From an uncultured bacterium (GTDB lineage: Bacteria; Planctomycetota; UBA1135; GCA-002686595): DNA of 14,341 bases. Positions 14,297 through 14,341 of the stretch are shown piece after piece (positions within the stretch are counted from its first letter, which is position 1; each line of letters begins with the position of its first letter). The stretch lies in the NCBI GenBank assembly GCA_913058555.1, contig CAJXRJ010000105.1, forward strand, positions 1-14,341, read 5' to 3'. The notes under the pieces were generated by a model. It did not search any database. It was not told the origin of the DNA and saw only the letters and a program-made list of their open reading frames with translations. Position numbers and translations under genes: made by a program.

Positions 14297-14341
14297 CTGT
14301 CTCTTATACACATCTGACGCTGCCGACGATATGCAGTGTGT
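14297..14341 (+). other. Nextera/Tn5 sequencing adapter (artefact, not genomic)
   Basis: 14297-14315 is the 19-bp Tn5 mosaic end CTGTCTCTTATACACATCT. 14316-14329 (GACGCTGCCGACGA) continues the Nextera read-2 adapter. 14330-14337 (TATGCAGT) is the reverse complement of the Nextera i5 index N506/S506 (ACTGCATA). 14338-14341 (GTGT) begins the P5 arm. Genomic sequence therefore ends at 14296. Confidence 0.97.

Noticed and set aside
14287..14341. Possible gene start (ATG at 14287) reading off the contig end
   Set aside because: After four codons it reads into sequencing adapter, so nothing about a real gene can be inferred.

Overview
The window is a GC-rich bacterial contig end of conventional, densely packed genes. 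GC is roughly two-thirds by eye, with strong G/C preference at third codon positions. No marker fixes the lineage. A planctomycete-like origin is a reasonable guess, for three reasons: the bL28 protein has a Gly/Lys-rich insertion, the DUF3299 lipoprotein has an 'ACCFG' version of its motif, and most starts lack a clear Shine-Dalgarno sequence. This is inference from remembered family features, not a search.

Layout. (a) 1-1308, plus strand: the C-terminal two-thirds of mnmG, cut by the window edge. (b) 1319-2185, minus: a DUF3299 lipoprotein, convergent with mnmG across a hairpin that contains its stop codon. (c) 2297-2995, plus: a membrane-anchored DUF4240 protein, divergent from the lipoprotein. 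(d) 3009-5165, minus: an exported M28 zinc metallopeptidase of the glutamate carboxypeptidase II (PSMA) type, with all metal ligands present. (e) 5329-5622, minus: rpmB (ribosomal protein bL28), followed by a perfect 15-bp hairpin. (f) 5829-7049, minus: a lipoprotein isoaspartyl peptidase/L-asparaginase (Ntn hydrolase). (g) 7162-13936, minus: a tight five-gene run.

The five-gene run is the most interesting part. In transcription order it encodes a polyprenyl glycosylphosphotransferase (initiating sugar transferase), a ZIP metal transporter with a very His-rich loop, a 731-residue fusion of an SO_0444/ArsP-type metal permease to an HflK-like SPFH domain, an HflC-like SPFH protein, and a second HflK-like SPFH protein. 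Four of the junctions are 4-bp overlaps, a 4-bp gap and a 47-bp gap filled by a stem-loop, so co-transcription and translational coupling are likely. Three SPFH subunits, one covalently tethered to a predicted Zn/Cu efflux permease, suggest a membrane scaffold built around a metal transporter. FtsH, the usual HflKC partner, is not in the window.

The last 45 bases (14297-14341) are not biological. They are a Nextera/Tn5 mosaic end, the read-2 adapter, an i5 index and the start of the P5 arm. Native sequence ends at 14296. The 360 bp before that hold no convincing gene. No tRNA, rRNA, CRISPR array, insertion sequence or integrase was seen.
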